Shown: positions 7,694-16,771 of the stretch, in pieces
Layout: every line of letters begins with the position of its first letter
Numbering within the stretch: the first letter of the stretch is position 1
Assembly: GCA_003141315.1 (NCBI GenBank)
Contig: PLLP01000022.1
Location: 62,001-126,000, forward strand
Length of the DNA stretch: 64,000 nucleotides
Reading direction: 5' to 3'
From: Phycisphaerales bacterium
GTDB taxonomy: Bacteria > Planctomycetota > Phycisphaerae > Sedimentisphaerales > Anaerobacaceae
Program-made: the position numbers and the translations under genes
Notes under the pieces: model-generated
Databases searched by the model: none
What the model saw: the letters and a program-made list of their open reading frames with translations, nothing else
What the model was told of the DNA's origin: nothing

Positions 7694-7757
7694 AAACAAA
7701 CCTTTCAAATTCCATAAACTGCAACCTGATGCCCAATGAACCTTTTAGAAACAAAGT

Positions 7758-8744
7758 TTATGGAGCGGTTGTAAACTTCAATACCGGACCGATATACCTT
7801 TTCTTGTTTGCATCGATTGTATCAACACGCCAATAATACGTTGTTTTCTTTTGTAAGCCGGAAGGCGTAAAACCGGGCTGTTTGGCACTTATAAATGCAG
7901 GATTCGTTTTCCCCGCCGGCCAAATCGAGTTGGCATCCGTGCCAAACGCGACCTCATAATGGTCCGCTGAAATCTTCTCATCATTTGTCCAGCTCATCGC
8001 TGCATTAGTTGAAACCCCGTTGGAATCGTTTGCCGGCTTCACGCTTGTGAGAACACATTTTTGATTGCTATCAGGCCCCGTCTGGTAATTCAAAAGAATC
8101 TGCAGGTCCGTTAGCGGCGAATTATAAATCCTGAATTCATCAATCGCCCCCTTAAGGAGCCCGTCGCTGTTGTAAGAAGATTTGCCGAGATAAAGATGTT
8201 CGGTACCGATATCCGACAATTTAACAGTAAGGTTTTTTTCGCCAATAAGCACAGCGTTCACATAAAGTCTTGCCTTCTTCGAGGCTGAATCAAAAATAAC
8301 AACCACGTATATCGGAACATTCTCAGGCAAAGGCTTGTTATCTATCGTCTCTTCATATTTATAGCCCGGGTCTGTATTCGAGAATGTCGTCCGTGAGCCT
8401 TTAGAGTATTTCGGCGTAAAATACCAGCAGTTTGCACCGAGACCTTCTTTATTTGTATTTCCGAAATCAAAAACGCGAACCCAGTTCCCATTATTCTGAT
8501 AGCTGAACCAGGTCTCGACGGCTGCACAGTTTAATTGTGTCACCATACCGCCCGGCAGCTCAGCCCATCCGCCGCCATCGAGTTTTAATTTCCCGTCAGC
8601 GATTACCGCCGTTCCCTTCAGCTTTCCATTATGTGCGCCGGCTGAATCATTCGCATCAGCCGTAAAACTGTATCGGCTTATCATATCCGCCATTGCAGGA
8701 TTGATAAAAATTCCCACCAAAAGTAAAGCGTATATCTTTTTCAT
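7758..8744 (-). CDS. Secreted LamG/concanavalin-like domain protein with Fn3-like C-terminus
   Basis: The 328-residue protein carries a classic signal peptide (MKKIYALLLVGIFINPAMA). Residues 22-220 form a LamG-type jelly roll. Recognisable parts are RYSFTADANDSAG at the start, WVRVFDFGN, the VVVIFDSASKKARLYVN strands and GAIDEFRIYNSPLTDLQI at the end. Residues about 232-328 look like one fibronectin type III-like domain (PANDSNGVSTNAAMSW...TTYYWRVDT). Such modular secreted proteins bind glycans and are very common in Planctomycetota. No catalytic domain is present. No PEP-CTERM or lipobox is seen, so it is presumably periplasmic or released. Confidence 0.82.
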   Translation of the reverse strand: MKKIYALLLVGIFINPAMADMISRYSFTADANDSAGAHNGKLKGTAVIADGKLKLDGGGWAELPGGMVTQLNCAAVETWFSYQNNGNWVRVFDFGNTNKEGLGANCWYFTPKYSKGSRTTFSNTDPGYKYEETIDNKPLPENVPIYVVVIFDSASKKARLYVNAVLIGEKNLTVKLSDIGTEHLYLGKSSYNSDGLLKGAIDEFRIYNSPLTDLQILLNYQTGPDSNQKCVLTSVKPANDSNGVSTNAAMSWTNDEKISADHYEVAFGTDANSIWPAGKTNPAFISAKQPGFTPSGLQKKTTYYWRVDTIDANKKRYIGPVLKFTTAP

Positions 8745-8811
8745 AAATGCCCTTTCTGATTTTCCTTATTCTGTGTTCTGAGTTCTCACTTTTAATTTTT
8801 CACTCTGTTAG

Positions 8812-9579
8812 TCAATATTCCTTTTTCATCGCCTTTGCTTTGAGTTTTTTGGGCATTAACTCAATGGCGTATCGCAAAGCTGTTCGCGGCATCTCTTTTT
8901 TATTTCTCATCACATAATCAAAAACCTCTTTTTGGTGCAGACGGCCCGCCTCTTTGAGCATCCAGCCGTACCCTTTCCGCACCATATCATCTTCATCTCT
9001 CAACAGCTTATCTGCTATTCCAAAAATTTCCACCAGGAATTTGCCCTTTTTCGCCGGAACAATTAACGATACCGCTGCTGCTCTTCGCAGCCACCGGTTT
9101 TCTGATTTTGTCCACCTTTTCAGCTCCCTTACATATTTGGGATATTTTTCGATAAAATTCCCGACGGTATGATTACAAAAACTGTCGCATTTTGCCCAAT
9201 TATCGATGTATTTTTCAATCCATCTCTTAAATACAGCCATATCTTCCGGCTCAAACTCTTCCGACAGGTTTGGCAGCCAGAATGAAACAACAAACGCCTC
9301 CTCGCAATAACCGCCAAGGTACAGCTCTTCGCAAAGTCTGAATATTTCTTTTTTCCCGGATTCTTTAACCTCCCGCCAATACTTTTTTGCAATCTTGCCG
9401 ACTATCCCCGTTTTTACGCCGTGACATTTAATTTTTTCTTTAAAAAATCTCTGGGCGATTTTCCTTGTCGTCTCATCGGCGTTGTCTTTCAGCTCTCGCC
9501 TGATTTTTCGAATACAATCATCAGGAATCAAATTCTGTGGACTCCAAAAAAATGTGAAAAAATCCTCGAATCTCAACAC
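8812..9579 (-). CDS. AlkD-like DNA alkylation repair protein
   Basis: The 255-residue, HEAT-like all-helical protein matches the DNA alkylation repair (AlkC/AlkD) family. Its signatures are the substrate-pocket segment DNWAKCDSFC (126-135, with D132 at the catalytic Asp position), RRAAAVSLI near 165-174, and DDMVRKGYGWMLKEAG near 197-212. AlkD removes N3- and N7-alkylpurines from DNA. The start is uncertain. The GTG at 9579 has no clear ribosome site, while a TTG about 48 bases in is preceded by GGAG, which would shorten the N-terminus. It stands alone, and the sequence 5' of it (9600-9660) is repeat-like. Confidence 0.85.
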   Translation of the reverse strand: MLRFEDFFTFFWSPQNLIPDDCIRKIRRELKDNADETTRKIAQRFFKEKIKCHGVKTGIVGKIAKKYWREVKESGKKEIFRLCEELYLGGYCEEAFVVSFWLPNLSEEFEPEDMAVFKRWIEKYIDNWAKCDSFCNHTVGNFIEKYPKYVRELKRWTKSENRWLRRAAAVSLIVPAKKGKFLVEIFGIADKLLRDEDDMVRKGYGWMLKEAGRLHQKEVFDYVMRNKKEMPRTALRYAIELMPKKLKAKAMKKEY

Positions 9580-9599
9580 AGCCGATTTGCATTGAAATA

Positions 9600-9660
9600 T
9601 TCAGTGTTAATCAGTCCGCCATCCGCCGCAGGTGGAGCGGATAAATTTCATCTGTGGCTG
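9600..9660. repeat. Degenerate CACAGAT/CACTGA-type intergenic repeat
   Basis: On the minus strand the text reads GCCACAGATGAAATTTATC, then a TCCGCC-type palindrome, then GGACTGATTAACACTGAA. The CACAGAT and CACTGA words resemble the tandem at 39670-39696. No gene is present. Confidence 0.35.
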
Positions 9661-9669
9661 AATTTTTTT

Positions 9670-10479
9670 CTACGCCTTGTTATTAAGCCTGCCGGCTATC
9701 GCCAATTCTCTGAAGCCTTCCATCGGGTCATAAAATTCTTCATTCAAATCAACTGTGTTACCCATAACCCCCGGCTTATTTCTCTTTAACTGTTCTACGA
9801 TTTTGCCGTCCGGCCTGATAAAACACGATGGATACGGCGAATAATATCCGCTCGCATTCGACATGCTCACCCACAGGTAATTGCACGCGGCGTGGCACTG
9901 CATACTCTGCCGCATAATGTCGCTGTGTACGCTCGGGCCTTCCTGCCGGGCGTTATAAAACGACTGGAACACGCACCGGACGCCCTCTTTATAAACCTGC
10001 CTGTAAATCTCCGGAAACCGCACCTCGAAACAAATCAATAGCGCGCACTTCACGCCGTTAATCACAAACGAAACGAACTTCTCGCCCGGCGTATAACGCC
10101 TCATTTCCGCCTTTGTGCAAAACCGCTTATCATACCGGCTCTGGATTTGCCCTTTCGGATTGACAAGGTAAAGACACTGGAATGGTTTATCACTCCCATT
10201 TATTCTGTGAGCGCTGCCGAAGACAACGTAAATTTTATTTTTCGCCGCGGCCCGCTGTATCTTTTCGGTTTCTGTTTTAAGCAAATCCCAGTTGTAATCG
10301 ACGAAGTTCGGAAAATCGATACCTGCATAACCCGTTAGCGCCGATTCCGGAAAATGCACAATCTGCGCCCTCGCCTCCGCCGCCTTTTCAATGAAGCGGC
10401 AGATTTGCCGACCGTTATTGGCTATCGACCCACCAACCGCAAACTGACTCGTCGCTACTCTTAACGTCCCCTGCGCCAT
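9670..10479 (-). CDS. Carbon-nitrogen hydrolase (nitrilase superfamily)
   Basis: The 269-residue cytoplasmic enzyme has the complete nitrilase catalytic set: Glu45 in HFPESALTGY, Lys118 in RYDKRFC and Cys150 in LLICFEVRFPE. Members hydrolyse nitriles, amides or ureido compounds; the length and context fit amidases such as omega-amidase or N-carbamoyl hydrolases, but no substrate can be assigned. The ATG lies 4 bases after the argC stop, so the two genes form an operon. That could point to a step in arginine or polyamine metabolism, although co-expression alone does not prove it. Confidence 0.88.
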   Translation of the reverse strand: MAQGTLRVATSQFAVGGSIANNGRQICRFIEKAAEARAQIVHFPESALTGYAGIDFPNFVDYNWDLLKTETEKIQRAAAKNKIYVVFGSAHRINGSDKPFQCLYLVNPKGQIQSRYDKRFCTKAEMRRYTPGEKFVSFVINGVKCALLICFEVRFPEIYRQVYKEGVRCVFQSFYNARQEGPSVHSDIMRQSMQCHAACNYLWVSMSNASGYYSPYPSCFIRPDGKIVEQLKRNKPGVMGNTVDLNEEFYDPMEGFRELAIAGRLNNKA

Positions 10480-10483
10480 ATAA

Positions 10484-11494
10484 TTATTCCAGTCCCATGC
10501 TCTCTTCCAGGCCGAACATAATATTCATATTCTGTATCGCTTGTCCCGATGCGCCCTTGACAAGATTATCAATCGCAGAAAAGACCACAATTTTACCCTT
10601 CACAAAAGTCGGATACAAATGGCAGTAATTGGTCTTCGCCACATCTTTCACCGCGGGCGATTGTTTGCAAATCTGCACGAACCGCTCGCCTTTATAAAAA
10701 TCTTTATACAGGCTCATCAGCTGCTCATTCGTGACCGTTTTTTTCGGCTGGCAATAAACGCTCGACAAAATCCCGCGGTCAAACGGCCCCGCGTGCGGCT
10801 GAAACAAAATCCCGACCTTGCCGCCCGCCACCTCGCCTGCTATCTGCTCCATTTCCGGCTGATGCCGATGCGTGCCTATCCCATACGCAAAAATATTCTC
10901 GTTCATATTCGGAAAGTGGAATTTGACCGATGGGCTTTTGCCCGCACCCGTTATCCCCGTCACGGAATTGACGATAATCGAATCGGTATCAATCAATTTC
11001 TCTTTCAATAGCGGTGCAATCGCCAATATCACTGTCGTTGGAAAACACCCCGGGTTCGCAACAAGATTTGTCTTCTTTATCTCTTTGCGAAACAGTTCCG
11101 GCAGACCATAAACCGCCTTCTTCAGGTTGGCCGTATCGGTATGCTTCACAGCGTAATACTTTTCATAAACAGCCGTATCCTTCAGCCGGTAATCCGCGCT
11201 GAAATCGACAACCTTGACGCCGGCATCCAGCAGTTTCGGCACAAACTCCATCGAAACCTTGTGCGGCAGGCAGCACAACGCCACATCCGCTTCTTTGGCA
11301 AGCTTTTTCAAATCCAGCGGTTCAATATCCAGTTCGCAGCGTCCCTTAAATTGGCCAAACGTATCGCTCAATTTGCCGCACTCTTCCGGCAGGGCCGTAA
11401 GGTACACCGCCTTTGCCTGCTGATGCCGCAGCAGTATCTCCACCGAATCGGCGCCCGTATAACCGCTCGCCCCGATAATTGCCACTCGCAACAT
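10484..11494 (-). CDS. argC: N-acetyl-gamma-glutamyl-phosphate reductase
   Basis: ArgC reduces N-acetylglutamyl 5-phosphate to the semialdehyde with NADPH, the third step of arginine synthesis. The product is 336 residues. It has the Rossmann loop GASGYTGAD (8-16), the catalytic Cys150 in NLVANPGCFPTT, and GTHRHQPEMEQIAG carrying the active-site His near 211. I chose the ATG at 11494 (MLRVAIIG) with AAAGGAATTGAT before it; a TTG 15 bases upstream is less likely. No other arg genes are in the window. The nitrilase gene follows directly. Confidence 0.95.
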   Translation of the reverse strand: MLRVAIIGASGYTGADSVEILLRHQQAKAVYLTALPEECGKLSDTFGQFKGRCELDIEPLDLKKLAKEADVALCCLPHKVSMEFVPKLLDAGVKVVDFSADYRLKDTAVYEKYYAVKHTDTANLKKAVYGLPELFRKEIKKTNLVANPGCFPTTVILAIAPLLKEKLIDTDSIIVNSVTGITGAGKSPSVKFHFPNMNENIFAYGIGTHRHQPEMEQIAGEVAGGKVGILFQPHAGPFDRGILSSVYCQPKKTVTNEQLMSLYKDFYKGERFVQICKQSPAVKDVAKTNYCHLYPTFVKGKIVVFSAIDNLVKGASGQAIQNMNIMFGLEESMGLE

Positions 11495-11708
11495 ATCAAT
11501 TCCTTTCAACCTGCAAAAAGTTTTGCCTTCAATGTATATTTAAACCACAAAGATTATAACAATTCCCGTCGGCGTATAAAGCGATTTATTACGGCATCCG
11601 GTATCTGCCGGCTTATCCCTTCCATTTGCCGGATTTCCATTGCTTTTTCATTATTTCCCGGTTATGTTTTCCACAAACCATTACAAACCTCATTTTAGGG
11701 AGCAAGAC

Positions 11709-12215
11709 GTGAAAAAATTAGTCGCCGCTTTCGTTATCCTGGTATTTGTTGGAATTTTTCTCGGATTATCTTATGGCTTTCCCGCTGACGCACCGGCAGT
11801 TGATGCAAAGGCCCTGATAAAAAAAGTCGTAGATGCCACAAACAACAGAAAGCCCGAAATACTCGACCAGTGCTACGAGCCGACATTTACTTATCATAAC
11901 GAAAGCGACCCTGTCGGCGTTGAGGCCGATATGATGATGATATACGACGGTGCTATCGAGTCCAGCCCGGATTTAAAGGCCACCATCGAAGATATGATTG
12001 CCGAAAAAGACAAGGTGGCCGTCCGGATGATTTACGAGGGAACGAACGCCAAATACCACAAGAAATTCAAAATGGTTATCCACTGGATTGCCAAAATTGA
12101 AAAGGGAAAAATCGTTGAAGTCTGGAATGTTTCCGATATTCAGGGCATGCGCGACCAGTTAGGGTTCAAAACCACTCCTCCCGATGTGAATACCCTAAAA
12201 ACACCGGCCAAATAA
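11709..12215 (+). CDS. Secreted NTF2-like (SnoaL-type) protein
   Basis: The product is 168 residues from a GTG start with AGGGAGCAAGAC before it. An N-terminal hydrophobic segment (KKLVAAFVILVFVGIFLGLSYG) is a signal peptide or anchor. Residues about 32-150 show the cone-shaped NTF2 pattern: a helix containing VVDATNNRKPEILDQCYEPTFTYH, written here as blocks VVDATNN and CYEPTFTYH, followed by strands ending VIHWIAKIEKGKIVEVWNV. SnoaL-like proteins include ester cyclases and many domains with no activity. Substrate and role are unknown. It is divergent from argC. Confidence 0.7.
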   Translation: MKKLVAAFVILVFVGIFLGLSYGFPADAPAVDAKALIKKVVDATNNRKPEILDQCYEPTFTYHNESDPVGVEADMMMIYDGAIESSPDLKATIEDMIAEKDKVAVRMIYEGTNAKYHKKFKMVIHWIAKIEKGKIVEVWNVSDIQGMRDQLGFKTTPPDVNTLKTPAK

Positions 12216-12329
12216 TTTATCTAAAAACAACAAAGCCGCAGGGAAGAGTTGATATAAAGATAGAAAATTAAGACTGGTTCAAAAACCAAAACTATCCCGC
12301 TATATCGGGACAAAACTATTTTCTCTCCT

Positions 12330-13193
12330 TCATTCTCTTTTTTGCGCCAGCACTAAGAGGCACGAACCTACGATAAGCACTGCACCAAGCAGCGAATATG
12401 CCGAAAACGGTTCCGCAAAAAGCATAACGCCGACAAAAAAATCGAATGTCGGCTCCAGCATCCCCAGAATCGACCCCTGCCGCACCGGCAGATATTTGTA
12501 GCCCGCCGTCATAAAAAGCTGACCTGTCGCCGCCGTTATACCGAGCATCAGCAGCACAATCGCCTCTTTCCAGCCGAGCTGACACGATGACGTATTCGCG
12601 GGCAAAAACACCAGCCAGAAACCGACTATACACTGCGCCCAGAATATCGAGTATGACGAATCGGTCTGGTGCAGTTTTCTTATAAGCACAATCGAAACGC
12701 CCGCCATTACGCCGTTAAGGACCGCCAGCAGTTCGTAAAATCCGAAACCGCTGAATAACCCGCCGCCGCCTTTATTCAAAGTCAATAAATATATGCCGGC
12801 AACCGCGCCGACAATCGCGGGCAGCGTTAACCGCCCAAGTTTCTCCTTCAAAAAAATCGCGGCAAATATACACGCAAAAATCGGGTACGTGCTTATCAGC
12901 ATTGTGCCTTTGCCCATACCGATTTTGACGATAACCAAAAACGTAACAAAGATTCCCGCCCCGCCGAGCAGCCCCCGCCAAAACAGGACCCGCGTATTAT
13001 TAAAATCCAGCCGAATCCTGCCCGACATCGCCGCAATGCCGAGAATCGCGATGCCAATCACAAATCTCGCCAGGCTCGTCTTGAAGGCGTCGATATAAGC
13101 AATGTATTTAACCAGGGCGGCCATTGCCGAGAATGCAACGCAGCTTGCCACCAGATACACCGCACCTTTTATTTTGTATTCACTATGAACCAT
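12330..13193 (-). CDS. EamA-family (DMT superfamily) transporter
   Basis: The 287-residue integral membrane protein has about ten hydrophobic helices arranged as two EamA repeats (about 8-140 and 150-285). The typical features are VASCVAFSAMAALVKY at the start, RFVIGIAILG in helix 2, and the second-repeat LEPTFDFFVGVMLFAEPFS with the conserved EP. DMT transporters move metabolites, amino acids or drugs, mostly outward, across the inner membrane. The cargo cannot be inferred. It stands alone on the minus strand. Confidence 0.87.
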   Translation of the reverse strand: MVHSEYKIKGAVYLVASCVAFSAMAALVKYIAYIDAFKTSLARFVIGIAILGIAAMSGRIRLDFNNTRVLFWRGLLGGAGIFVTFLVIVKIGMGKGTMLISTYPIFACIFAAIFLKEKLGRLTLPAIVGAVAGIYLLTLNKGGGGLFSGFGFYELLAVLNGVMAGVSIVLIRKLHQTDSSYSIFWAQCIVGFWLVFLPANTSSCQLGWKEAIVLLMLGITAATGQLFMTAGYKYLPVRQGSILGMLEPTFDFFVGVMLFAEPFSAYSLLGAVLIVGSCLLVLAQKRE

Positions 13194-13206
13194 TTATGAT
13201 AAAGCC

Positions 13207-13290
13207 TATCTACCCTGAGCAGTTCGGCCATAAGCTCACTGCCAAAGGGCTTGCTTGTAGTGAGCGAAGTCGAACTGTCGAAGGGGTCGA
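13207..13290. repeat. TTCGAC/GAGCGAAGTCGA-type dispersed repeat
   Basis: This intergenic stretch contains ACCCTGAGCAGTTCGGCC, then GTGAGCGAAGTCGAACTGTC and GAAGGGGTCGAAT. The words CTGAGC, AAGTCGAA and TCGAAGG are shared with the 40-bp insertion at 54786-54825. No coding potential was seen between 13194 and 13432. Confidence 0.5.
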
Positions 13291-13432
13291 ATCATCACTT
13301 ACCAAAAAACACTTTCCATAATAGTTTTAATCGCAATATCATATCCCAAATCCTCCCGAAAACCATCACAAAACCGCGGTCGGCGTTCTGCCTGCTGCCG
13401 CTTTTGGGGCCGGCTTTTCGCATAAACAGTTT

Positions 13433-14773
13433 TTATTCTTTTGTCTCGGCTGAGAGGTTCGAGGCGGTGCCGATGCCGCTGGCAACCTGCGGTATGATGC
13501 CCTTGCGGACAAATATCGGGTGAATCGTCTTTCTGATTTCTGGAAGTTTCCTGCTGAAAATAGCAGCGGCGAAAAGACAACAGGTCCCGCTGATTAAAAT
13601 TGTGTGCGGCGCACCGATAGCCAGTGCGATAAAGCCCGCAAAAAGGCTGCCCAAAGGCGCCATACCAGTAAATGACATAACATAGAAACTCATAACCCTG
13701 CCCCGTTTGTCGGCGTCAACAACGGATTGCAGGATTGTGTTAGCAGAGGCCATCTGCACCATTAAGCCGAAACCTGTAAGCAGCATCAAAAACATAGACA
13801 GGATTATGCTCCGCGAAAATGAAAAGAGCATAACCGATGAGCCGAGGATGCAGGCGGCAAGAATCATTATCTTTTCAATGCCCTGTATGGTCTTGCGTGA
13901 TGCGAGAAATACCGCCCCGATAAGTGCGCCGACGCCGACCGAACCCACAAGAAAGCCCAGGGTTTTCGGCCCGCCATGCAAAATATCTTTGGCAAAGACC
14001 GGCATAAGGACGGAATAAGGCATCGTAAAAAGGCTTACAAACACAAGCAGGAGCAGAATTGTCCTGATGGCGGCAGAACCAGCGGCATAAGACAGGCCAT
14101 CCCTCAGGCCCGTCAGGACGGTGCCGCTGTGTTTGATAATATTTTTCTTCGGCGAGATTCTAATCAACGCCAGCGACACAATAACCGCAAGGAAACTCGC
14201 GGCGTTAACAAAGAAGCAGACGCTTTCGCCGGCCAAATCGATAACCACCCCTGCGACCGCCGGCCCTATAAGCCGGGCGCCGTTGAAAATCATCGAGTTG
14301 AGGGCAATCGCATTGGGCAGGTCCTCTTCAATATCGACCATCTCATAAACAAAAGCCTGCCGCGTCGGCATATCGAAGCCGTTGATAATCCCGAGAAAAA
14401 TACTCAGGACAATAATGTGCCAGCTTAATATCCTGTCGGTCACGACCAGCATCGCCAGCACAATCGCCTGAATCATAGACAAAGTCTGCGTGATGAAAAG
14501 TATTTTGTGCCTGTTGAATTTGTCCGCGATGACGCCCGCAAAAGGAGCGGTGATGGCGATTGGTATCTGGCCGGCAAAGCCGACGACGCCGAGCAGCCAG
14601 ACAGAGCCGGTAAGCCGATAGACTAACCAGCTCATCGCTACCTGCTGCATCCAAGTGCCTATCAGCGAAATACCCTGCCCGACGAAAAAAAGCCGGTAAT
14701 TTCTGTTCCGAAGCGCCCGCAGGACGTTTTTTACCCCGTGAACACCATCGGCGTTATTGCCTGAAGTTTTCAT
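13433..14773 (-). CDS. MFS exporter, EntS/MFS_3 type
   Basis: The 446-residue protein has about 12 hydrophobic segments. The N-terminus YRLFFVGQGISLIGTWMQQVAMSWLVYRL (blocks NYRLFFVGQGIS and GTWMQQVAMSW) and the loop GVIADKFNRHKIL are typical of the MFS_3 group that contains enterobactin exporters and putative drug effluxers. Transport is proton-coupled export across the inner membrane, and the substrate is unknown. The C-terminal 35 residues are cytoplasmic and polar. No siderophore genes are nearby, so a general efflux role is equally likely. Confidence 0.87.
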   Translation of the reverse strand: MKTSGNNADGVHGVKNVLRALRNRNYRLFFVGQGISLIGTWMQQVAMSWLVYRLTGSVWLLGVVGFAGQIPIAITAPFAGVIADKFNRHKILFITQTLSMIQAIVLAMLVVTDRILSWHIIVLSIFLGIINGFDMPTRQAFVYEMVDIEEDLPNAIALNSMIFNGARLIGPAVAGVVIDLAGESVCFFVNAASFLAVIVSLALIRISPKKNIIKHSGTVLTGLRDGLSYAAGSAAIRTILLLLVFVSLFTMPYSVLMPVFAKDILHGGPKTLGFLVGSVGVGALIGAVFLASRKTIQGIEKIMILAACILGSSVMLFSFSRSIILSMFLMLLTGFGLMVQMASANTILQSVVDADKRGRVMSFYVMSFTGMAPLGSLFAGFIALAIGAPHTILISGTCCLFAAAIFSRKLPEIRKTIHPIFVRKGIIPQVASGIGTASNLSAETKE

Positions 14774-14858
14774 TTTCTATCAACACATACTTTATGTATG
14801 GCAAAATCACAACCACAAAAACCTAATCTAAAATCTGCGGAAAATTTTCCGCAGGATG

Positions 14859-15053
14859 TCACAATTTCCAGGCCTTTGCAAATGCGGCGAAACTGCGGTC
14901 ATAAGTTTTCTCCGCTTCGGGCGGGAAGCAGCACCCGGGCAGCTGTTTCATCGACAAATGAAAACTTATGCACTCACAGCATACGCCTTTATTCTCACAG
15001 CCGGGATATGAGCAGTTGCAGTTTTTCAAATTCTTTTGTTTTTTGCATTCCAT
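14859..15053 (-). CDS. DUF6485-like Cys-rich small protein
   Basis: The 64-residue protein has MECKKQKNLKNCNCSYPGC and ENKGVCCECI, eight Cys in the first half, followed by HLSMKQLPGCCFPPEAEKTYDRSF. The PPEAEKTYDRS ending is the hallmark I associate with DUF6485, a family of presumed metal-binding proteins of unknown role. GGGAAAGCCTTTTT precedes the ATG at 15053; an upstream in-frame start is less convincing. It follows the zinc-ribbon membrane protein by 16 bases. Confidence 0.75.
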   Translation of the reverse strand: MECKKQKNLKNCNCSYPGCENKGVCCECISFHLSMKQLPGCCFPPEAEKTYDRSFAAFAKAWKL

Positions 15054-15069
15054 AAAAAGGCTTTCCCTT

Positions 15070-15297
15070 CTAAAACCGGTATTCAACCAGGCGAAAGACT
15101 TCTGTGCCGCACTTAGTGCATCGCCACTGGCGGTCTAACGTCTTTGCATTCTTATACCAGAAAATTCCCCAGATGCCAACTGTTGCGACCGCGAGAATCA
15201 GGTTTGGCCAGAACCGCAATTTTTGCCTTCTTACAACCACCTGCTTCAGGCATTTGCCGCACAACCCTTCCGTATGCTGATATATTAATGAAAACAT
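15070..15297 (-). CDS. Small membrane protein with split zinc ribbon
   Basis: The 75-residue product is not a family I can name. It has a CGKC pair near residue 14, one transmembrane helix (about FWPNLILAVATVGIWGIFWY) and a CTKCG pair near 62. The two half-sites of a zinc ribbon therefore flank a membrane segment. The ATG at 15297 has only a weak ribosome site, so the start is tentative. It is probably co-transcribed with the Cys-rich gene at 14859. Confidence 0.55.
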   Translation of the reverse strand: MFSLIYQHTEGLCGKCLKQVVVRRQKLRFWPNLILAVATVGIWGIFWYKNAKTLDRQWRCTKCGTEVFRLVEYRF

Positions 15298-15383
15298 TTT
15301 AGCCGCAGTTCTCACTTATTCTCAAACCACAAAGGCACACGACACGCAAAAAAATATACCACAAAACAATCCTCCGTGCGCAT

Positions 15384-15416
15384 AAAAAAAGGCCGGACAA
15401 AATCCGCCCGGCCTTT
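15384..15416 (-). terminator. Terminator of the sigma/LolA-like operon
   Basis: On the minus strand AAAGGCCGG and CCGGCCTTT pair around GCGGATTTTGT, and TTTTTTT follows. It lies 22 bases after the stop of the LolA-like gene. Confidence 0.85.
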
Positions 15417-15438
15417 AGAAACACTCCATTACATCCCG

Positions 15439-16770
15439 CTATTTCGGCAATTTACTCTCAAGCTCCGCTAACTTTTCCGCAGAAACTGTTTCCGCTTTCA
15501 AGTCGCCGTAAATAACCCTGTATTCAGTATCCGAAACCTTCCATCGCAGCAAGACCTTATCAGCATCTGCGTCATTCGGCCCAACAATATTGCCGTAATA
15601 GGCGGGCTCTTTCTTTTCCTGAACCAGTGTCATATAAAACATACCGAGCGACTGCGCCGGCCTCATCATCTCCATTATTTTTTGCGCTTTTTCTCCTTCC
15701 GGCAGCTTATCCATTTCTCCCTTAAACTTCAATGCCGCCTCTGTAGGATGGTTGCTGTCTTTAATCGCCACAATATCGTTCATAAGATTCATCATATCTA
15801 TCTTTTTGGGATACCTGCCTAACATTTGACCGCAGAATTTCAGTCCATCAATTGCGCCATCTTCACTCGCAGTCGGCATCTTGTAATTCGGCAATGGATT
15901 TGTATAATCTTGCGGTATCACGGGCTTAAATTCATCGGCATTTACCTGAGCATACCACTGAAAATCATAAAGCTCTCCATCCATCTGCATCTGCTCATTC
16001 ATCTTGTAATGCATTTCCTCCCGCACCGGCAGTTCCGTCTTTCTATCTACCCACAAAGTTATCTTTACATCTTCAATCATACCCCCGGCAACCGCCGGGT
16101 CGGTCGTCTCGAAGCCTTCGACCTCCACACCGTCAATAACGGATTTGCCGATATCAGTGTAATTGCAATTGACAATCTTTCGCAAAAATTCCCTCGGGTC
16201 GTTGTTCTGCTTTTTCATCCTCGCAAGCAAATCTTCAGTAAATTCCATCTGCACATATTGTTTCTGCTCCGGCGAAACCATAATTATCTTCTTTTCCACA
16301 GGAAGAATATACATACGTTGACTGGTTTTTTGGGTTGTGCCATTGACAACCGTATTCATATCCATCTCCATTTTCATACCAAATTCTGTCGAAATGGTAA
16401 TGGTCCCTTCCATCTGCGTTTCGCCCGAAGGCATTCCCGGCTGCATATTGCCCGTCATATTAATCTTCATCTTATACATAAACGCCTGTACCTGTTCAAC
16501 CCTCTGCAGGACGTCTGCCAATGCAACTGATGTGCCTGCCCCGCCAAAGAAATGAATGCCCGCACCAACCGCTAAAATTATACAAGCCGCTGCGGCTAAT
16601 TTGACTAATCTGCCCTTCATAATAATCTCCCATATTTTTCTGCGTTCCGGCCTCGTTTTAAAATCCCTGCTGAATTCATCGGTAGCGTTTTCTGCTATTT
16701 TCAAAATCTCAGCAGGCACTTGTGCCGAACCTATTTTGTTAAGTATCTGTTCAATTCTTTCTTTATCCAT
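15439..16770 (-). CDS. Membrane-anchored LolA/RseB-like regulator paired with an ECF sigma factor
   Basis: The product is 443 residues. Residues 1-50 are cytoplasmic and charged (an anti-sigma-like tail), and residues about 54-74 form one membrane helix (LVKLAAAACIILAVGAGIHFF). Residues about 80-300 are periplasmic beta-rich sequence resembling the LolA/RseB lipoprotein-binding fold, with ADVLQRVEQVQAFMYKMK opening, IDGVEVEGFETTDP, and LWVDRKTELPVREEM. The remaining ~140 residues are unassigned. The gene begins 1 base after the sigma-factor stop, and the pair ends in a strong terminator. I infer that it holds the sigma factor inactive and senses an envelope signal. No zinc-type anti-sigma motif is seen. 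Confidence 0.75.
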   Translation of the reverse strand: MDKERIEQILNKIGSAQVPAEILKIAENATDEFSRDFKTRPERRKIWEIIMKGRLVKLAAAACIILAVGAGIHFFGGAGTSVALADVLQRVEQVQAFMYKMKINMTGNMQPGMPSGETQMEGTITISTEFGMKMEMDMNTVVNGTTQKTSQRMYILPVEKKIIMVSPEQKQYVQMEFTEDLLARMKKQNNDPREFLRKIVNCNYTDIGKSVIDGVEVEGFETTDPAVAGGMIEDVKITLWVDRKTELPVREEMHYKMNEQMQMDGELYDFQWYAQVNADEFKPVIPQDYTNPLPNYKMPTASEDGAIDGLKFCGQMLGRYPKKIDMMNLMNDIVAIKDSNHPTEAALKFKGEMDKLPEGEKAQKIMEMMRPAQSLGMFYMTLVQEKKEPAYYGNIVGPNDADADKVLLRWKVSDTEYRVIYGDLKAETVSAEKLAELESKLPK

Positions 16771-16771
16771 A

